From the NCBI RefSeq assembly GCF_019024285.1, contig NZ_WMKZ01000005.1, forward strand, positions 1 through 64,000: a stretch of 64,000 bases of DNA. Reading direction: 5' to 3'. Position numbers and translations under genes: made by a program. The DNA is from Alkalihalobacterium elongatum (GTDB lineage: Bacteria; Bacillota; Bacilli; Bacillales; Bacillaceae_F). Of the stretch, positions 9,628-19,358 are shown piece after piece; within the stretch, counting starts at the first letter, position 1; each line of letters opens with the position of its first letter. A model generated the notes under the pieces. That model made no database searches and was not told the origin of the DNA. It worked only from the letters and a program-made list of their open reading frames with translations.

Positions 9628-10165
9628 TTTTTTCACTCCAGTGTCGTCTAAGAAAATAGATGTTAGTTATAGAATGAAAAATAAATCTAAAAAATATACA
9701 TAGATCTTAGAAAAAAATTACATATTTTTGTCTTTTTTGTGAAAACTGCCAGTGTTTTTACTCGCATAAAAAAATTTTTTTTTTCCGTTTTTGCGAATTT
9801 CTACTTATTTATAAAGAACAATAAATACTAATCGTTTTGCTATGGTTTCTAAGGTGCAAGTGTTTTTAATTTATTATATAATTTGTTTTAGCCTTGTAAT
9901 GTCCGCATATCATCAACTATGAAAGCACCTGTTTTAAACTGAAGTAAATTTTTGTGTTCGATAAGTATCTCTATGACATAGCTAATTCGGTGTTCTCTAA
10001 AGAGGCTGTATCAAAATTAGTGGTGAGCTCCTCAAGTTAAAAAATAAATAGTTAGTTCAAAGTGCCCTAGCAACTATTTGTTTTCTTTATAAGAAGCTAA
10101 ACACTATAGATCGGCCTCTTTAATTGTGATATGTCACGAAAAATAATTTAAGGAGGTAATAAACA
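9628..10165. other. AT-rich intergenic region with a MITE-like inverted repeat
   Basis: No gene. 9999-10121 is bounded by AAAGAGGC (9999-10006) and GCCTCTTT (10114-10121), with an inner pair AAATAGTT/AACTATTT (10046-10053 / 10072-10079). The left end AAAGAGGCTGTATCAAAA resembles ends of some Firmicute insertion sequences. It may equally be a long leader hairpin of the mrp operon. Confidence 0.4.
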
Positions 10166-12589
10166 TTGACTGCTCTACACTGGGCTACAATATCACCATT
10201 CTTACTAGCCATTCTTGTTCCATTTCTTTATAAGTATCTTCGAAACATACATACGGGCTGGTTCGTACTTGCATTACCTGTATTCCTATTTATTTATTTC
10301 ATTCAGTTTCTTCCAGTCACTTCGAATGGGGATGTAGTAAAACATACAGTTCCATGGGTACCTTCTTTAGGTATTAACTTTACTGTTTACGTTGATGGAC
10401 TGAGTTTACTCTTTTTACTACTTATCACTGGGATAGGTTCACTCGTTGTTCTTTATTCTATTTATTACTTGTCTAAGAAAACTGAATCTCTAAATAACTT
10501 CTATGTTTATTTATTAATGTTTATGGGGGCAATGCTTGGAGTTGTTATTTCTGACAACTTGATTGTCTTATATGTTTTCTGGGAATTAACTAGTTTAGCT
10601 TCTTCGCTATTAATTAGTTATTGGTTCCACCGTGAGAAGTCCATATACGGGGCACAAAAATCAATGCTTATTACTGTATTTGGCGGCTTTGCAATGCTTG
10701 GTGGTTTCTCATTACTTTACGTTATGACAAACACGTTCAGTATCCGCGGCATTATTGAGCAAGCAGCGATCATTGCTAACGATCCGTTAATTTTACCAGC
10801 AATGCTTCTCATTCTATTGGGGGCTTTCACTAAGTCAGCACAGTTTCCTTTCCACATTTGGTTACCTGATGCGATGGAGGCACCTACACCTGTTAGTGCA
10901 TACTTACACTCAGCGACGATGGTTAAAGCAGGTATTTATCTTGTTGCCCGCTTAACACCTGCATTTGGTGGCCTACCAGAATGGTTTTGGATTGTTTCAG
11001 CGTTTGGTATATTCACCTTACTTTGGGGCTCTGTATCTGCCGTTCGTCAGAAAGATTTAAAATCCATTTTAGCTTTCTCAACGATAAGCCAGCTTGGTTT
11101 AATTATGTCCTTACTCGGTTTAGGGTCTGCTGCTTTATATTATGGTACAGGTACAGAAGCAGCTCTCTATTATTCTGCAGCAACATTAGCGGCTGTTTTC
11201 CACTTAATTAACCATGCGACATTTAAGGGTGGCTTGTTTATGGCTGTTGGGATTATTGACCATGAAACAGGTACACGAGATATTCGTAAACTCGGTGGAT
11301 TAATGGCAATTATGCCTATTACCTTTACAATCTCATTAATTGGTCTCGCAGCAATGGCAGGTTTACCTCCATTGAACGGTTTCTTAAGTAAGGAAATGTT
11401 CTTCACTGGAATTCTTAGGGCATCTGAGTTAGATATTTTTAATATGCAAACTTGGGGCTTACTATTCCCAGTAATTGGTTGGATTGCTAGTGTCTTCACG
11501 TTCGTATACTGTACGATCATGTTCTTCAAAACGTTTACTGGTAAATTCCAGCCTGAAAAACTTGATGTGAAACATGTACACGAAGCACCTATTGGCATGT
11601 TAATCAGTCCGATTATTTTAGTATCACTAGTTGTTATTTTTGGGTTCTTCCCGAACATTTTATCTTACACAATTATTGAGCCTGCAATGGCAGCTATCCT
11701 ACCAGGCTTATTAGATGAAGGCCAACGTTTTTATGTCAATATCTATCACTGGCATGGGTTTAATACTGAATTACTCATGACGATTGGGGTTATCGGTGTT
11801 GGGATATTCATTTATCTGACAGCGAAGAAGTGGATGCAATTAAACATTTATTTGAAAGAGCGCGATCCATTAAACTATTTCTACGATCAATCATTAGTTG
11901 GATTAATTAAAGGCTCTACTAGCGTTACTCAAATTCAAATGACTGGGTTATTGCGTGATTATTTTGCTTACATGATTACATTTACGGTCCTTCTACTCGG
12001 ATACACTTTTGTAAGGTACGATGTATTTGCTATTGATACAACAAATGTTGCTGTTATTTCTCCTTATATGTGGATCTTAACCCTTGTGTTTATTGCAGCA
12101 ACGCTCGCAGTTCCGTTTATTAACCATCGAATTACCGCTATTATTATCGTTGGGGTAATTGGATTCTTATTAGCTCTATTCTTTGCAGTATTTAGAGCTC
12201 CTGATTTAGTTTTAACGCAATTACTTGTTGAAACGGTAATGGTTGTTCTTTTATTACTTGCCTTTTATCATTTACCAGAGCTTAGAAAAGAAAAATTCAC
12301 TCCGCGCTTCAATGGTGTGAACTTAATCATATCTGTCGCTGTTGGTATTTTTATTACAGTTACAGCATTCAGTGCATTTGCTCTTAGTACGTCAAATGGT
12401 ATTGAGCCGATTTCTCTATACTTCGTTGAAAACTCTTATACTTTAGCTGCTGGTAAAAATATGGTTAACGTCATCCTTGTTGATTTCCGTGGACTTGATA
12501 CGTTACTAGAGGTTCTCGTACTTGGAATTGCGGCACTCGGAGTCGTTACACTTATTAAGCTAAGAATGACTGGGAGGGAAGATGTATGA
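10166..12589 (+). CDS. mrpA: Mrp Na+/H+ antiporter subunit A
   Basis: An 807-residue polytopic membrane protein, the largest subunit of the cation/proton antiporter complex, homologous to the Nqo12/NuoL proton-channel subunit of complex I. It has many transmembrane helices, the antiporter core (IWLPDAMEAPTPVSAYLHSATMVKAG split near 230-255; HLINHATFKGGLF near 345) and the C-terminal MrpA extension to about 800. Translation starts at TTG 10166, 8 nt after a perfect AAGGAGGT; no better ATG is nearby. First gene of mrpABCDEFG, whose neighbours overlap or nearly touch. Confidence 0.95.
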   Translation: MTALHWATISPFLLAILVPFLYKYLRNIHTGWFVLALPVFLFIYFIQFLPVTSNGDVVKHTVPWVPSLGINFTVYVDGLSLLFLLLITGIGSLVVLYSIYYLSKKTESLNNFYVYLLMFMGAMLGVVISDNLIVLYVFWELTSLASSLLISYWFHREKSIYGAQKSMLITVFGGFAMLGGFSLLYVMTNTFSIRGIIEQAAIIANDPLILPAMLLILLGAFTKSAQFPFHIWLPDAMEAPTPVSAYLHSATMVKAGIYLVARLTPAFGGLPEWFWIVSAFGIFTLLWGSVSAVRQKDLKSILAFSTISQLGLIMSLLGLGSAALYYGTGTEAALYYSAATLAAVFHLINHATFKGGLFMAVGIIDHETGTRDIRKLGGLMAIMPITFTISLIGLAAMAGLPPLNGFLSKEMFFTGILRASELDIFNMQTWGLLFPVIGWIASVFTFVYCTIMFFKTFTGKFQPEKLDVKHVHEAPIGMLISPIILVSLVVIFGFFPNILSYTIIEPAMAAILPGLLDEGQRFYVNIYHWHGFNTELLMTIGVIGVGIFIYLTAKKWMQLNIYLKERDPLNYFYDQSLVGLIKGSTSVTQIQMTGLLRDYFAYMITFTVLLLGYTFVRYDVFAIDTTNVAVISPYMWILTLVFIAATLAVPFINHRITAIIIVGVIGFLLALFFAVFRAPDLVLTQLLVETVMVVLLLLAFYHLPELRKEKFTPRFNGVNLIISVAVGIFITVTAFSAFALSTSNGIEPISLYFVENSYTLAAGKNMVNVILVDFRGLDTLLEVLVLGIAALGVVTLIKLRMTGREDV

Positions 12590-13011
12590 GGTCGAACAAT
12601 GTAATGCTTCACACAATCACTCGGATTGTTACTTTCACTATTCTTGCCTTCTCTGTCTACTTATTTTTCGCTGGTCATAACAATCCCGGTGGAGGATTTA
12701 TTGGTGGATTAATGACGGCAAGTGCTTTATTGCTTATGTATTTAGGTTTTGATATGAAAAGTGTAAAAAAAGCAATTCCTTTCAACTTCACTCATATGAT
12801 TGCAGTTGGATTATTAATCTCAATCTTTACGGGTCTTGGAAGTATCGGTCTTGGTTTTCCTTTTTTAACTCAATTTGATCGTTATGTTACAGTCCCGTTT
12901 CTAGGTGAATTTCACTTAACAACTGCATTACCGTTTGATTTAGGCATTTACCTAGTTGTAGTCGGTATTGCATTGTTAATAATTTTAACGATTGCGGAGG
13001 ATGATGCTTAA
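12586..13011 (+). CDS. mrpB: Mrp antiporter subunit B
   Basis: A 141-residue membrane protein with about four helices (NNPGGGFIGGLMTASALLLMYLGFD is the MnhB signature region). It overlaps mrpA by ATGA. Part of the hetero-oligomeric antiporter. Confidence 0.94.
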   Translation: MRSNNVMLHTITRIVTFTILAFSVYLFFAGHNNPGGGFIGGLMTASALLLMYLGFDMKSVKKAIPFNFTHMIAVGLLISIFTGLGSIGLGFPFLTQFDRYVTVPFLGEFHLTTALPFDLGIYLVVVGIALLIILTIAEDDA

Positions 13012-13349
13012 TGGAAATATTAATGTCCATCACAGTTGGTGTCCTCTTTATGGTTGGTACGTATTTAATCTTAACTAAAAGCTTACTGCGAGTAATTCTT
13101 GGATTAATGCTACTTTCTCACGGTGCGCATCTATTGTTATTGACGATGTCGGGGTTAAAAAGAGGAGCTCCTCCTTTACTAGGAGAAGAAGCTCCCTTCT
13201 ATGCCGACCCGCTGCCACAAGCTTTAATTCTTACAGCAATTGTTATTAGCTTTGGTGTTACGGCATTTTTACTCGTGTTAGCTTATCGAACGTATAAAGA
13301 GCACAAAACAGATGATTTAGATAAATTAAGGGGAACTGGCGATGAATAA
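13011..13349 (+). CDS. mrpC: Mrp antiporter subunit C (NuoK-like)
   Basis: 112 residues with three membrane helices and homology to the complex I K subunit (LGLMLLSHGAHLLLL and DPLPQALILTAIVISFG). The start overlaps the mrpB stop (TAATG). Confidence 0.94.
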   Translation: MEILMSITVGVLFMVGTYLILTKSLLRVILGLMLLSHGAHLLLLTMSGLKRGAPPLLGEEAPFYADPLPQALILTAIVISFGVTAFLLVLAYRTYKEHKTDDLDKLRGTGDE

Positions 13350-14823
13350 TTTAGTAATATTACCAATATTAATACCATTTATCATCGGTACTGTACTCAT
13401 CTTATTTGCAAAAAAGCACACGCTCCAACGCGTGATTAGTGGGTTTACAGTTTTTGCTCTTCTTGGTATATCTATCTATTTAGCCGTTTTAGTCTATCAA
13501 GAAGGCATACAAACATTAGAGCTAGGGAATTGGCAAGCACCGTTTGGAATTATCCTGGTTGCTGATATGTTTGCTACGATGATGGTCGTGCTTTCAAGTA
13601 TCGTAGGTCTTGTCTGTTTATTTTTTGCCTTTCAAACGATTTCTAGTGAACGTGAAAAATATTACTTTTATCCGTTTTATTTTTTCCTTTTAACAGGGGT
13701 AAACGGTGCGTTTTTAACAGGTGACTTGTTTAACTTATTCGTATTCTTCGAGGTCATGCTAATCGCATCATATATCTTAATCGTAATTGGAGGGACAAAA
13801 TATCAGCTACGTGAATCATTAAAATATGTAGCTATTAATATATTTGCTTCAATCCTGTTTATTGTTGGTGTTGCTTATATCTACGCAGCAACAGGAACAT
13901 TAAATATGGCAGATTTAGCTGTTAAAGTTGCTCTATTAGAGCAACAAGGTGTATTGAATGTTATAGCTATTCTCTTCCTAATTGTATTTGGGATGAAGGG
14001 AGCTCTATTTCCACTATATTTCTGGTTACCTCGCTCCTACTACGGCCCGCCTGCTGCGATTGCAGCACTATTTGGTGGATTGTTAACAAAGGTTGGGATG
14101 TATGCGATTATTCGAACGTTTACACTAATCTTTAATCATGACCCTGGCTTTACACATACGATCATTTTAATCTTAGCTGGACTGACAATGTTCTTTGGGG
14201 TATTAGGTGCGGTATCACAATTTGATTTTAAACGTATCCTTTCCTACCACATCATTAGTCAGGTTGGTTACATGGTAATGGGCCTCGGTATTTTTACACC
14301 ACTTGCTATTGCAGGTGCGATCTATTATATCGCTCACCACATTATCGTAAAAGCTGCACTATTCCTATTTGCAGGGGCTACACAAAAGTTAACAGGTACA
14401 ACGAACTTAAAAGAGATGGGTGGAATATTAAAAACACATCCTTGGCTTTCTTGGTTGTTCTTTATCTCTGCAATTTCTTTAGCAGGAATTCCACCACTTA
14501 GTGGGTTCTTCAGTAAGTTTGCCCTTATTCTTGCGGGCTTTGAAGAAGGACGTTACGTTATCGTTACTGTCGCCTTAGTCGTAGGTTTATTAACCCTCTT
14601 CTCGATGATGAAAATCTTTATCTATGCTTTCTGGGGAGAGCAGAAGATGACTGAAAAGCAAGCAAAACAAAAGGTTGGAAAGTTAATTCTCCCAATTGTT
14701 CCTTTGGTCATTTTAACGATTGTGTTAGGCTTCTTCGCAGAACCGATCTTCTCATATTCATTAGAAGTTGCAGAAGAGCTTTTAAATCCTTCGATTTATA
14801 TTAATTCTGTACTTAAGGAGTAG
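13342..14823 (+). CDS. mrpD: Mrp antiporter subunit D (NuoN/M-like)
   Basis: A 493-residue polytopic protein homologous to complex I proton-pumping subunits. LFNLFVFFEVMLIASY carries the key helix-5 Glu (near 137), and ALFPLYFWLPRSYYGPPAAIAALFGGLLTKVG (split here near 220-250) carries conserved Lys positions. It overlaps mrpC by 8 nt. Confidence 0.95.
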   Translation: MNNLVILPILIPFIIGTVLILFAKKHTLQRVISGFTVFALLGISIYLAVLVYQEGIQTLELGNWQAPFGIILVADMFATMMVVLSSIVGLVCLFFAFQTISSEREKYYFYPFYFFLLTGVNGAFLTGDLFNLFVFFEVMLIASYILIVIGGTKYQLRESLKYVAINIFASILFIVGVAYIYAATGTLNMADLAVKVALLEQQGVLNVIAILFLIVFGMKGALFPLYFWLPRSYYGPPAAIAALFGGLLTKVGMYAIIRTFTLIFNHDPGFTHTIILILAGLTMFFGVLGAVSQFDFKRILSYHIISQVGYMVMGLGIFTPLAIAGAIYYIAHHIIVKAALFLFAGATQKLTGTTNLKEMGGILKTHPWLSWLFFISAISLAGIPPLSGFFSKFALILAGFEEGRYVIVTVALVVGLLTLFSMMKIFIYAFWGEQKMTEKQAKQKVGKLILPIVPLVILTIVLGFFAEPIFSYSLEVAEELLNPSIYINSVLKE

Positions 14824-14828
14824 TTGCT

Positions 14829-15305
14829 ATGGCTTTTCAAATTCTATTAAATCTCGTAATTGCCGTCATTTGGGTATTCTTGCAAAATAGCTACACCTGG
14901 GTCGACTTTTTAATCGGTTATGTAGTTGGTTTATTTATACTATTTGTACTCAGACGTTTTCTTAAATTCGATTTCTATTTCAGACGTGTGGTTGCAATAA
15001 TCAAGCTAATCTTATTGTTTAGTAAAGAATTAATTCTAGCCAATTGGGATGTTATTAAGATCGTATTGAGCCCTAAAATGAATATTCAGCCTGGAATTAT
15101 TGCAGTACCTACCAAATTAAAAACTGATTGGGAATTAACATTACTTGCTTCCCTCATCACGTTAACACCTGGTACATTATCGATGGATTTCTCGGATGAT
15201 AATAAAATTCTTTATATCCACTCGATCCATGTTCCTGATAAAGAAGAAATGATTAAACAAATTCAAAATACGTTTGAAAAAGCCATCATGGAGGTGACCC
15301 ATTGA
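14829..15305 (+). CDS. mrpE: Mrp antiporter subunit E
   Basis: 158 residues: two N-terminal membrane helices, then a cytosolic domain with LASLITLTPGTLSMD, the MnhE signature. 5 bp after mrpD. Confidence 0.94.
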   Translation: MAFQILLNLVIAVIWVFLQNSYTWVDFLIGYVVGLFILFVLRRFLKFDFYFRRVVAIIKLILLFSKELILANWDVIKIVLSPKMNIQPGIIAVPTKLKTDWELTLLASLITLTPGTLSMDFSDDNKILYIHSIHVPDKEEMIKQIQNTFEKAIMEVTH

Positions 15306-15586
15306 TGCTGCAAACTGTATTACAAATTGTACTCATCATCATGTCAATTTCACTATTCGTTTGCTTCATTCGAGCGATTATTGGACCTACCATGTCTGAC
15401 CGTGTCGTCGCATTAGATACATTTGGTATTAACTTAATTGGCTTTGTTGGGATCCTCATGATTATTCAAGAAACAACAGCTTATGCAGAAATAATTCTTG
15501 TCCTAAGTATTCTTGCATTTGTCGGTTCCATTGCACTAGCCAAGTTTTTAGAAAGGGGTGTTGTCTTTGATCGAGATAGTAATTAG
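15305..15586 (+). CDS. mrpF: Mrp antiporter subunit F
   Basis: 93 residues with three membrane helices and the MnhF motif IRAIIGPTMSDRVVALD. The ATG at 15305 is behind GGAGGTGA and overlaps the mrpE stop; a TTG at 15302 in frame is less likely. Confidence 0.92.
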   Translation: MLQTVLQIVLIIMSISLFVCFIRAIIGPTMSDRVVALDTFGINLIGFVGILMIIQETTAYAEIILVLSILAFVGSIALAKFLERGVVFDRDSN

Positions 15587-15929
15587 CCTATTCGTCCTAT
15601 TAGGGGGCCTTCTAAGCCTTTTAGGGGCAGTGGGTATGATACGCTTCCCTGATGTATACGGACGCTTACACGCGGCTACAAAGAGTGCGACATTAGGCGT
15701 TATTTTAATCATGACAGCAACCTTCTTGTTCTTTCTCTTTAAGGAACAACTATTTGTTGCAAAAATCTTACTAACAATCCTTTTCGTATTCTTAACAGCA
15801 CCTGTTGCTGGACTTATGATGTCTAGATCAGCCTATCGTATCGGTGTCCCCCTTTGGGAACATAGCATTCAAGATGATCTTAAAGCGAAGATGGAAAAAG
15901 ACAAGAAAAAGACTCGTGCAAAAAGCTAA
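15567..15929 (+). CDS. mrpG: Mrp antiporter subunit G
   Basis: About 120 residues with three membrane helices and the MnhG motif GMIRFPDVYGRLHAATKSATLG. Start choice: GTG 15558 and TTG 15561 sit on top of the AAAGGGG ribosome site, whereas TTG 15567 is 8-9 nt downstream and gives the usual short N terminus (MIEIVISLFVLLG). It overlaps mrpF. Confidence 0.88.
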   Translation: MIEIVISLFVLLGGLLSLLGAVGMIRFPDVYGRLHAATKSATLGVILIMTATFLFFLFKEQLFVAKILLTILFVFLTAPVAGLMMSRSAYRIGVPLWEHSIQDDLKAKMEKDKKKTRAKS

Positions 15930-15957
15930 AGGAGATTTCTCCTTTAGCTTTTTTTTG
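15921..15957 (+). terminator. Terminator of the mrp operon
   Basis: 14-bp stem AAAAGCTAAAGGAG/CTCCTTTAGCTTTT with a 4-nt loop and a run of eight T. Confidence 0.93.
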
Positions 15958-16040
15958 GGAAAAGAAGCCTATTTGAGAGAGTACAGGAGTGAGATTAATT
16001 GCTAGTGTCAATCTAGGGGTAGCTCTGTTAGCATTGTCCA

Positions 16041-16372
16041 CTTTGGTTACCGCTCCTTTCTCTTTTTTCCTCTTACGGGCACCATTGTTCCTCTTTGGTT
16101 ACCGCTCTCTCCTCTTTTTTCCTCTTACGGGCACCATTGCTCCTCTTGGATTACCTCTCCTTTCTCTTTTTCCCTCTTGCGGGTACTATTGCTCCTCTTT
16201 GGTTACCGCTCTCTCCTCTTTTTCCCTCTTACGGGCACCATTGCTCCTCTTTGATTACCGCTCTCTCCTCTTTTTCCCTCTTGCGGGCACCATTGCTCCT
16301 CTTTGGTTACCGCTCCTTTCTCTTTTTCCCTCTTGCGGGCACCATTGCTCCTCTTTGATTACCGCTCCACTC
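16041..16372. repeat. 52-bp tandem repeat array, about 6.4 copies
   Basis: The phrase CTTTGGTTAC / CTTTGATTAC recurs at 16041, 16093, 16145 (degenerate), 16197, 16249, 16301 and 16353, exactly 52 bp apart. Each unit has a pyrimidine-rich half (CTCTTTTTCCCTCTT) and GCGGGCACCATTGCTCC. 52 is not a multiple of 3, so open frames through it (such as 15989-16648 on the plus strand) are artefacts. It lies between the convergent mrp and glcDF terminators. Confidence 0.92.
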
Positions 16373-16393
16373 TCTCACCAGCATCAACACATT

Positions 16394-16430
16394 AAGCCCA
16401 GTTTTACTCAGCAAGAGCAAAACCAGGCTT
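16394..16430 (-). terminator. Terminator of glcF
   Basis: 16-bp stem (16394-16409 / 16415-16430), fully paired only in minus-strand RNA, where three positions are G-U wobbles. This supports use by the glcDF transcript. The following T tract is weak. Confidence 0.65.
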
Positions 16431-16454
16431 TACGGACATTATTAATCTTTTCAG

Positions 16455-17789
16455 TTATTTGTGCTGTTCTGCATACTTTACTGCGTCAGCTAGCAGATCG
16501 ACAATGTGTACAGCAGTTACTTCTTTTGTTAGCTTCTCGCGCTCTACTCCAGCTTTCATTTGTAACAGACAGCCAGGGTTGGCAGTTACAATTGTTTGAG
16601 CCTTTGTATGCTTTGCTTGCTCCATTTTATAGTCTAAAATCTCATTAGCCATTTGCGGCTGAATGATATTGTAGATCCCCGCAGATCCACAGCAATGATC
16701 GGCATTGGTCATTTCTCTAAATTCAACGCCTTCGATTAACTGTAGTAGCTTACGTGGCGCTGAAGCTGTTTTCATTACATTGCGTAGGTGACAAGAGTCT
16801 TGATACGTTACAACCTGTTCTGGGAGCTTCATTTTAGGCATTCCCACTTCAACTAGAATTTCAGAAATGTCTTTTACACTTCTAGCAAAGCGTTGCGCTC
16901 GTTCCACCCAATCTGGTTCGTCTTTTAATAGATGATCGTATTCTACTAATAACGCTCCACAGCCCCCAGCATTAGAAATAATATAATTGATTTGCTCATT
17001 TTCAAAAGCGACAATATTTTTCTTGGCCATTTCTTTCGCTTGGTCTTTTTCACCGCTATGAGCATGTAACGCTCCGCAACATCCTTGATTTTGTGGAATG
17101 ACGACTTCGCAACCAGCTTTCTTTAATAAGAATAGCGTCGAGTCGTTTGTTTCCATAAACATCGTATCCATAAGGCAACCAGAAAAGAAGGCTACACGTT
17201 TCTTCGTCACACCTTCTGCCTCAACATGAGTTGGGCGGTTTTTCATCGCTTTAGGTGATGGAATTTGTGGAAGAACTTTTTCCATCGTTGCCATACTACC
17301 TGGCATTAATTTTAAGATATTTGTTGTTTGAACGACTTTTTGCACACCAGACTTTTGGTAGACCCAGAGGAGGCTGTTTAAAGAGCGCATCCGGTTTTGA
17401 TAAGGAAATAATTGTTCGAACACCGTTTTGCGAATGACACGAACAGGCATGCTGTGTTTTTTCGTTGTATTTAAAATGTCCCGCGCTTCTTCTAATAGAT
17501 GTCCATATTTAACTCCAGATGGACACGCCGTTTCACAGGCACGACATCCAAGGCATAAGTTTAATTGCTTTTCAAAGTCTTCATCTGGCTCCATTTTTCC
17601 ATCGACAACTGCTTTCATTAACGCAATACGTCCGCGTGGCGACGCTGCTTCATTTTGATCATCGCCATAAGTAGGACATGTTGGTAGACAGAAACCACAG
17701 CGCATACAGTTTAACAGTTCGTCATAATCCATACGCTTTTGAAATTCAATAACGGTTTGATTTTTTTGTTCTTCTGTTAATTTACTCAT
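16455..17789 (-). CDS. glcF: Glycolate oxidase iron-sulfur subunit GlcF
   Basis: A 444-residue electron-transfer subunit that takes electrons from the flavin subunit GlcD in oxidation of glycolate (or another 2-hydroxy acid). Two 4Fe-4S motifs lie near the N terminus (CMRCGFCLPTCP near 29-40, CLGCRACETACP near 79-90), followed by two CCG domains (NQGCCGALHAHSGE; ADHCCGSAGIYNI). The start overlaps the glcD stop, so they are coupled. Confidence 0.92.
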   Translation of the reverse strand: MSKLTEEQKNQTVIEFQKRMDYDELLNCMRCGFCLPTCPTYGDDQNEAASPRGRIALMKAVVDGKMEPDEDFEKQLNLCLGCRACETACPSGVKYGHLLEEARDILNTTKKHSMPVRVIRKTVFEQLFPYQNRMRSLNSLLWVYQKSGVQKVVQTTNILKLMPGSMATMEKVLPQIPSPKAMKNRPTHVEAEGVTKKRVAFFSGCLMDTMFMETNDSTLFLLKKAGCEVVIPQNQGCCGALHAHSGEKDQAKEMAKKNIVAFENEQINYIISNAGGCGALLVEYDHLLKDEPDWVERAQRFARSVKDISEILVEVGMPKMKLPEQVVTYQDSCHLRNVMKTASAPRKLLQLIEGVEFREMTNADHCCGSAGIYNIIQPQMANEILDYKMEQAKHTKAQTIVTANPGCLLQMKAGVEREKLTKEVTAVHIVDLLADAVKYAEQHK

Positions 17790-19198
17790 CGTTGTACAAT
17801 CACCCGTTTCTTCGTCTCTTTCGCAAACACCTTACCAGGGTTCATGATGTTATTTGGATCGAAAGCAAATTTCAATGTTTTCATGGCATTAACACCCTCT
17901 TCACCAAGCTTCCATGCAAGGTAAGGAGCTTTCATCACACCTACACCATGCTCTCCTGTAATCGTGCCACCTAGCTCTATCGCTTTAGCAAAAATATCAG
18001 CAAACGCTTCTTCAACACGTTCAATTTCTTCTTTATTACGGGCATCTGTCATACATGTTGGATGTAAGTTTCCATCTCCTGCATGGCCAAACGTACAGAT
18101 TTCCACTTGATGCTTTTCTGCAATTTCATCGATGGCTTTTACCATCTCTGCAATTTTTGAACGTGGTACTGTAGCATCTTCTAAAATTGTCGTTGGCTTT
18201 TTACGTGCTAATGCTGACAGCGCTGCTCGTCTTGCTGTCGCTAGTGCTAATCCTTCTTCAGCTGTCTGTGCAATTTGAACAGATTTCGCCTGTTCCTCAC
18301 GGCAAATTTGAGCAATCTTTTCAATATCACGCTCTACTACCTCACGTGGTCCATCTTGTTCAATTAATAGTACAGCACCAACATCCGTTGGTAATCCAAT
18401 TTTAGCGAAGTCCTCTACCACTTCTAACGTACTTTGATCCATAAACTCGAGAGTTGCTGGAATAATCTTATTGGCAATAATCGATGAGACTGCTGCTCCT
18501 GAAGCCTCTAGAGAATCAAAAAGAGCGAGCATCGTCTTTTTCGTTTCAGGAATTGGGATAAGCTTTAATGTTGCTTCCGTGATGACCCCTAGCGTTCCTT
18601 CCGCTCCTACCATTAATCTCGTAAAATCATAGCCTGCAACATCTTTAGCAAGCTTTCCACCCGTACGGATGACATCTCCGTTTGGTAACACAACTTCTAA
18701 AGCAATGACGTAATCACGCGTTACCCCGTACTTTAAGCCACGAAGACCGCCTGAATTTTCATTGATATTTCCACCGATCGTTGAGATTTTCATTGAACTT
18801 GGGTCTGGTGGATAAAATAGCCCTTTTGCTTCAACAGCATTAATCATATCGAGCGTAATGACTCCTGGTTGAACCGTTACAGTTAGATTTTCTTCATCAA
18901 TTTCTAAGATTTTATTCATATGTGTGAACAGCATGACAATACCGCCCTCTAAAGGACAAGTACCTGCACAAAGATTCGTACCTGAACCACGAGGAACAAT
19001 CGGCACCTTGTACTCATTACAAACCTTTACAATCTCTTGAACATCCTTCGTATTTCTCGGTTTAATAACCGCATCAGGCATCGCTTGATAATTCGGTGTC
19101 GCGTCATATGAATACACAAGTAAACTTTCTTGTGAGTCTAATAGATTTTTAGGTCCGACAATTTGGACTAGTTTCTCTTTAACTTCCGCACGTAACAT
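17786..19198 (-). CDS. glcD: Glycolate oxidase FAD subunit GlcD
   Basis: A 470-residue FAD-linked oxidase. The PCMH-type FAD-binding domain is visible as VPRGSGTNLCAGTCPLEGG (about 66-84) and PPDPSSMKISTIGGNINENSGG (split near 130-150). The C-terminal domain has CTFGHAGDGNLHPT and GEHGVGVMK. The ATG at 19198 follows AGGGGGA; an upstream in-frame ATG at 19222 has no site. Forms an operon with glcF, downstream of a CdaR-type regulator. Confidence 0.93.
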   Translation of the reverse strand: MLRAEVKEKLVQIVGPKNLLDSQESLLVYSYDATPNYQAMPDAVIKPRNTKDVQEIVKVCNEYKVPIVPRGSGTNLCAGTCPLEGGIVMLFTHMNKILEIDEENLTVTVQPGVITLDMINAVEAKGLFYPPDPSSMKISTIGGNINENSGGLRGLKYGVTRDYVIALEVVLPNGDVIRTGGKLAKDVAGYDFTRLMVGAEGTLGVITEATLKLIPIPETKKTMLALFDSLEASGAAVSSIIANKIIPATLEFMDQSTLEVVEDFAKIGLPTDVGAVLLIEQDGPREVVERDIEKIAQICREEQAKSVQIAQTAEEGLALATARRAALSALARKKPTTILEDATVPRSKIAEMVKAIDEIAEKHQVEICTFGHAGDGNLHPTCMTDARNKEEIERVEEAFADIFAKAIELGGTITGEHGVGVMKAPYLAWKLGEEGVNAMKTLKFAFDPNNIMNPGKVFAKETKKRVIVQR

Positions 19199-19283
19199 AA
19201 TAATCCCCCTGTTCATGAACATATTGTTCTATGCAAGATTTCATCTAATCAGGTCATCTGATCATTTTTTCTACCTTTAATTA

Positions 19284-19338
19284 TAAAAAAATAACCCTTA
19301 TTGATCTATGTGTAAAAACACAAAGTTAAACAAGGATT
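19284..19338 (-). terminator. Terminator between the CdaR-type regulator and glcD
   Basis: Minus-strand stem AATCCTTGTT/AATAAGGGTT (two wobbles), with an inner TTTGTG/CACATA pairing, followed by ATTTTTTTAT. Confidence 0.7.
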
Positions 19339-19358
19339 ATCTGTACCTTTTTGTATGT

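Noticed and set aside
9821-9835. Additional lasso operator (ATAAAGAAC)
   Set aside because: Only one half-site is present; the left GTTCTT arm is missing.
16041-16372. CRISPR array
   Set aside because: Units are directly abutting with no unique spacers, and no cas genes are present.
15989-16648. Long open frame on the plus strand over the 52-bp array
   Set aside because: It reads through a tandem repeat whose period is not a multiple of three, has no ribosome site, and runs into glcF on the other strand.
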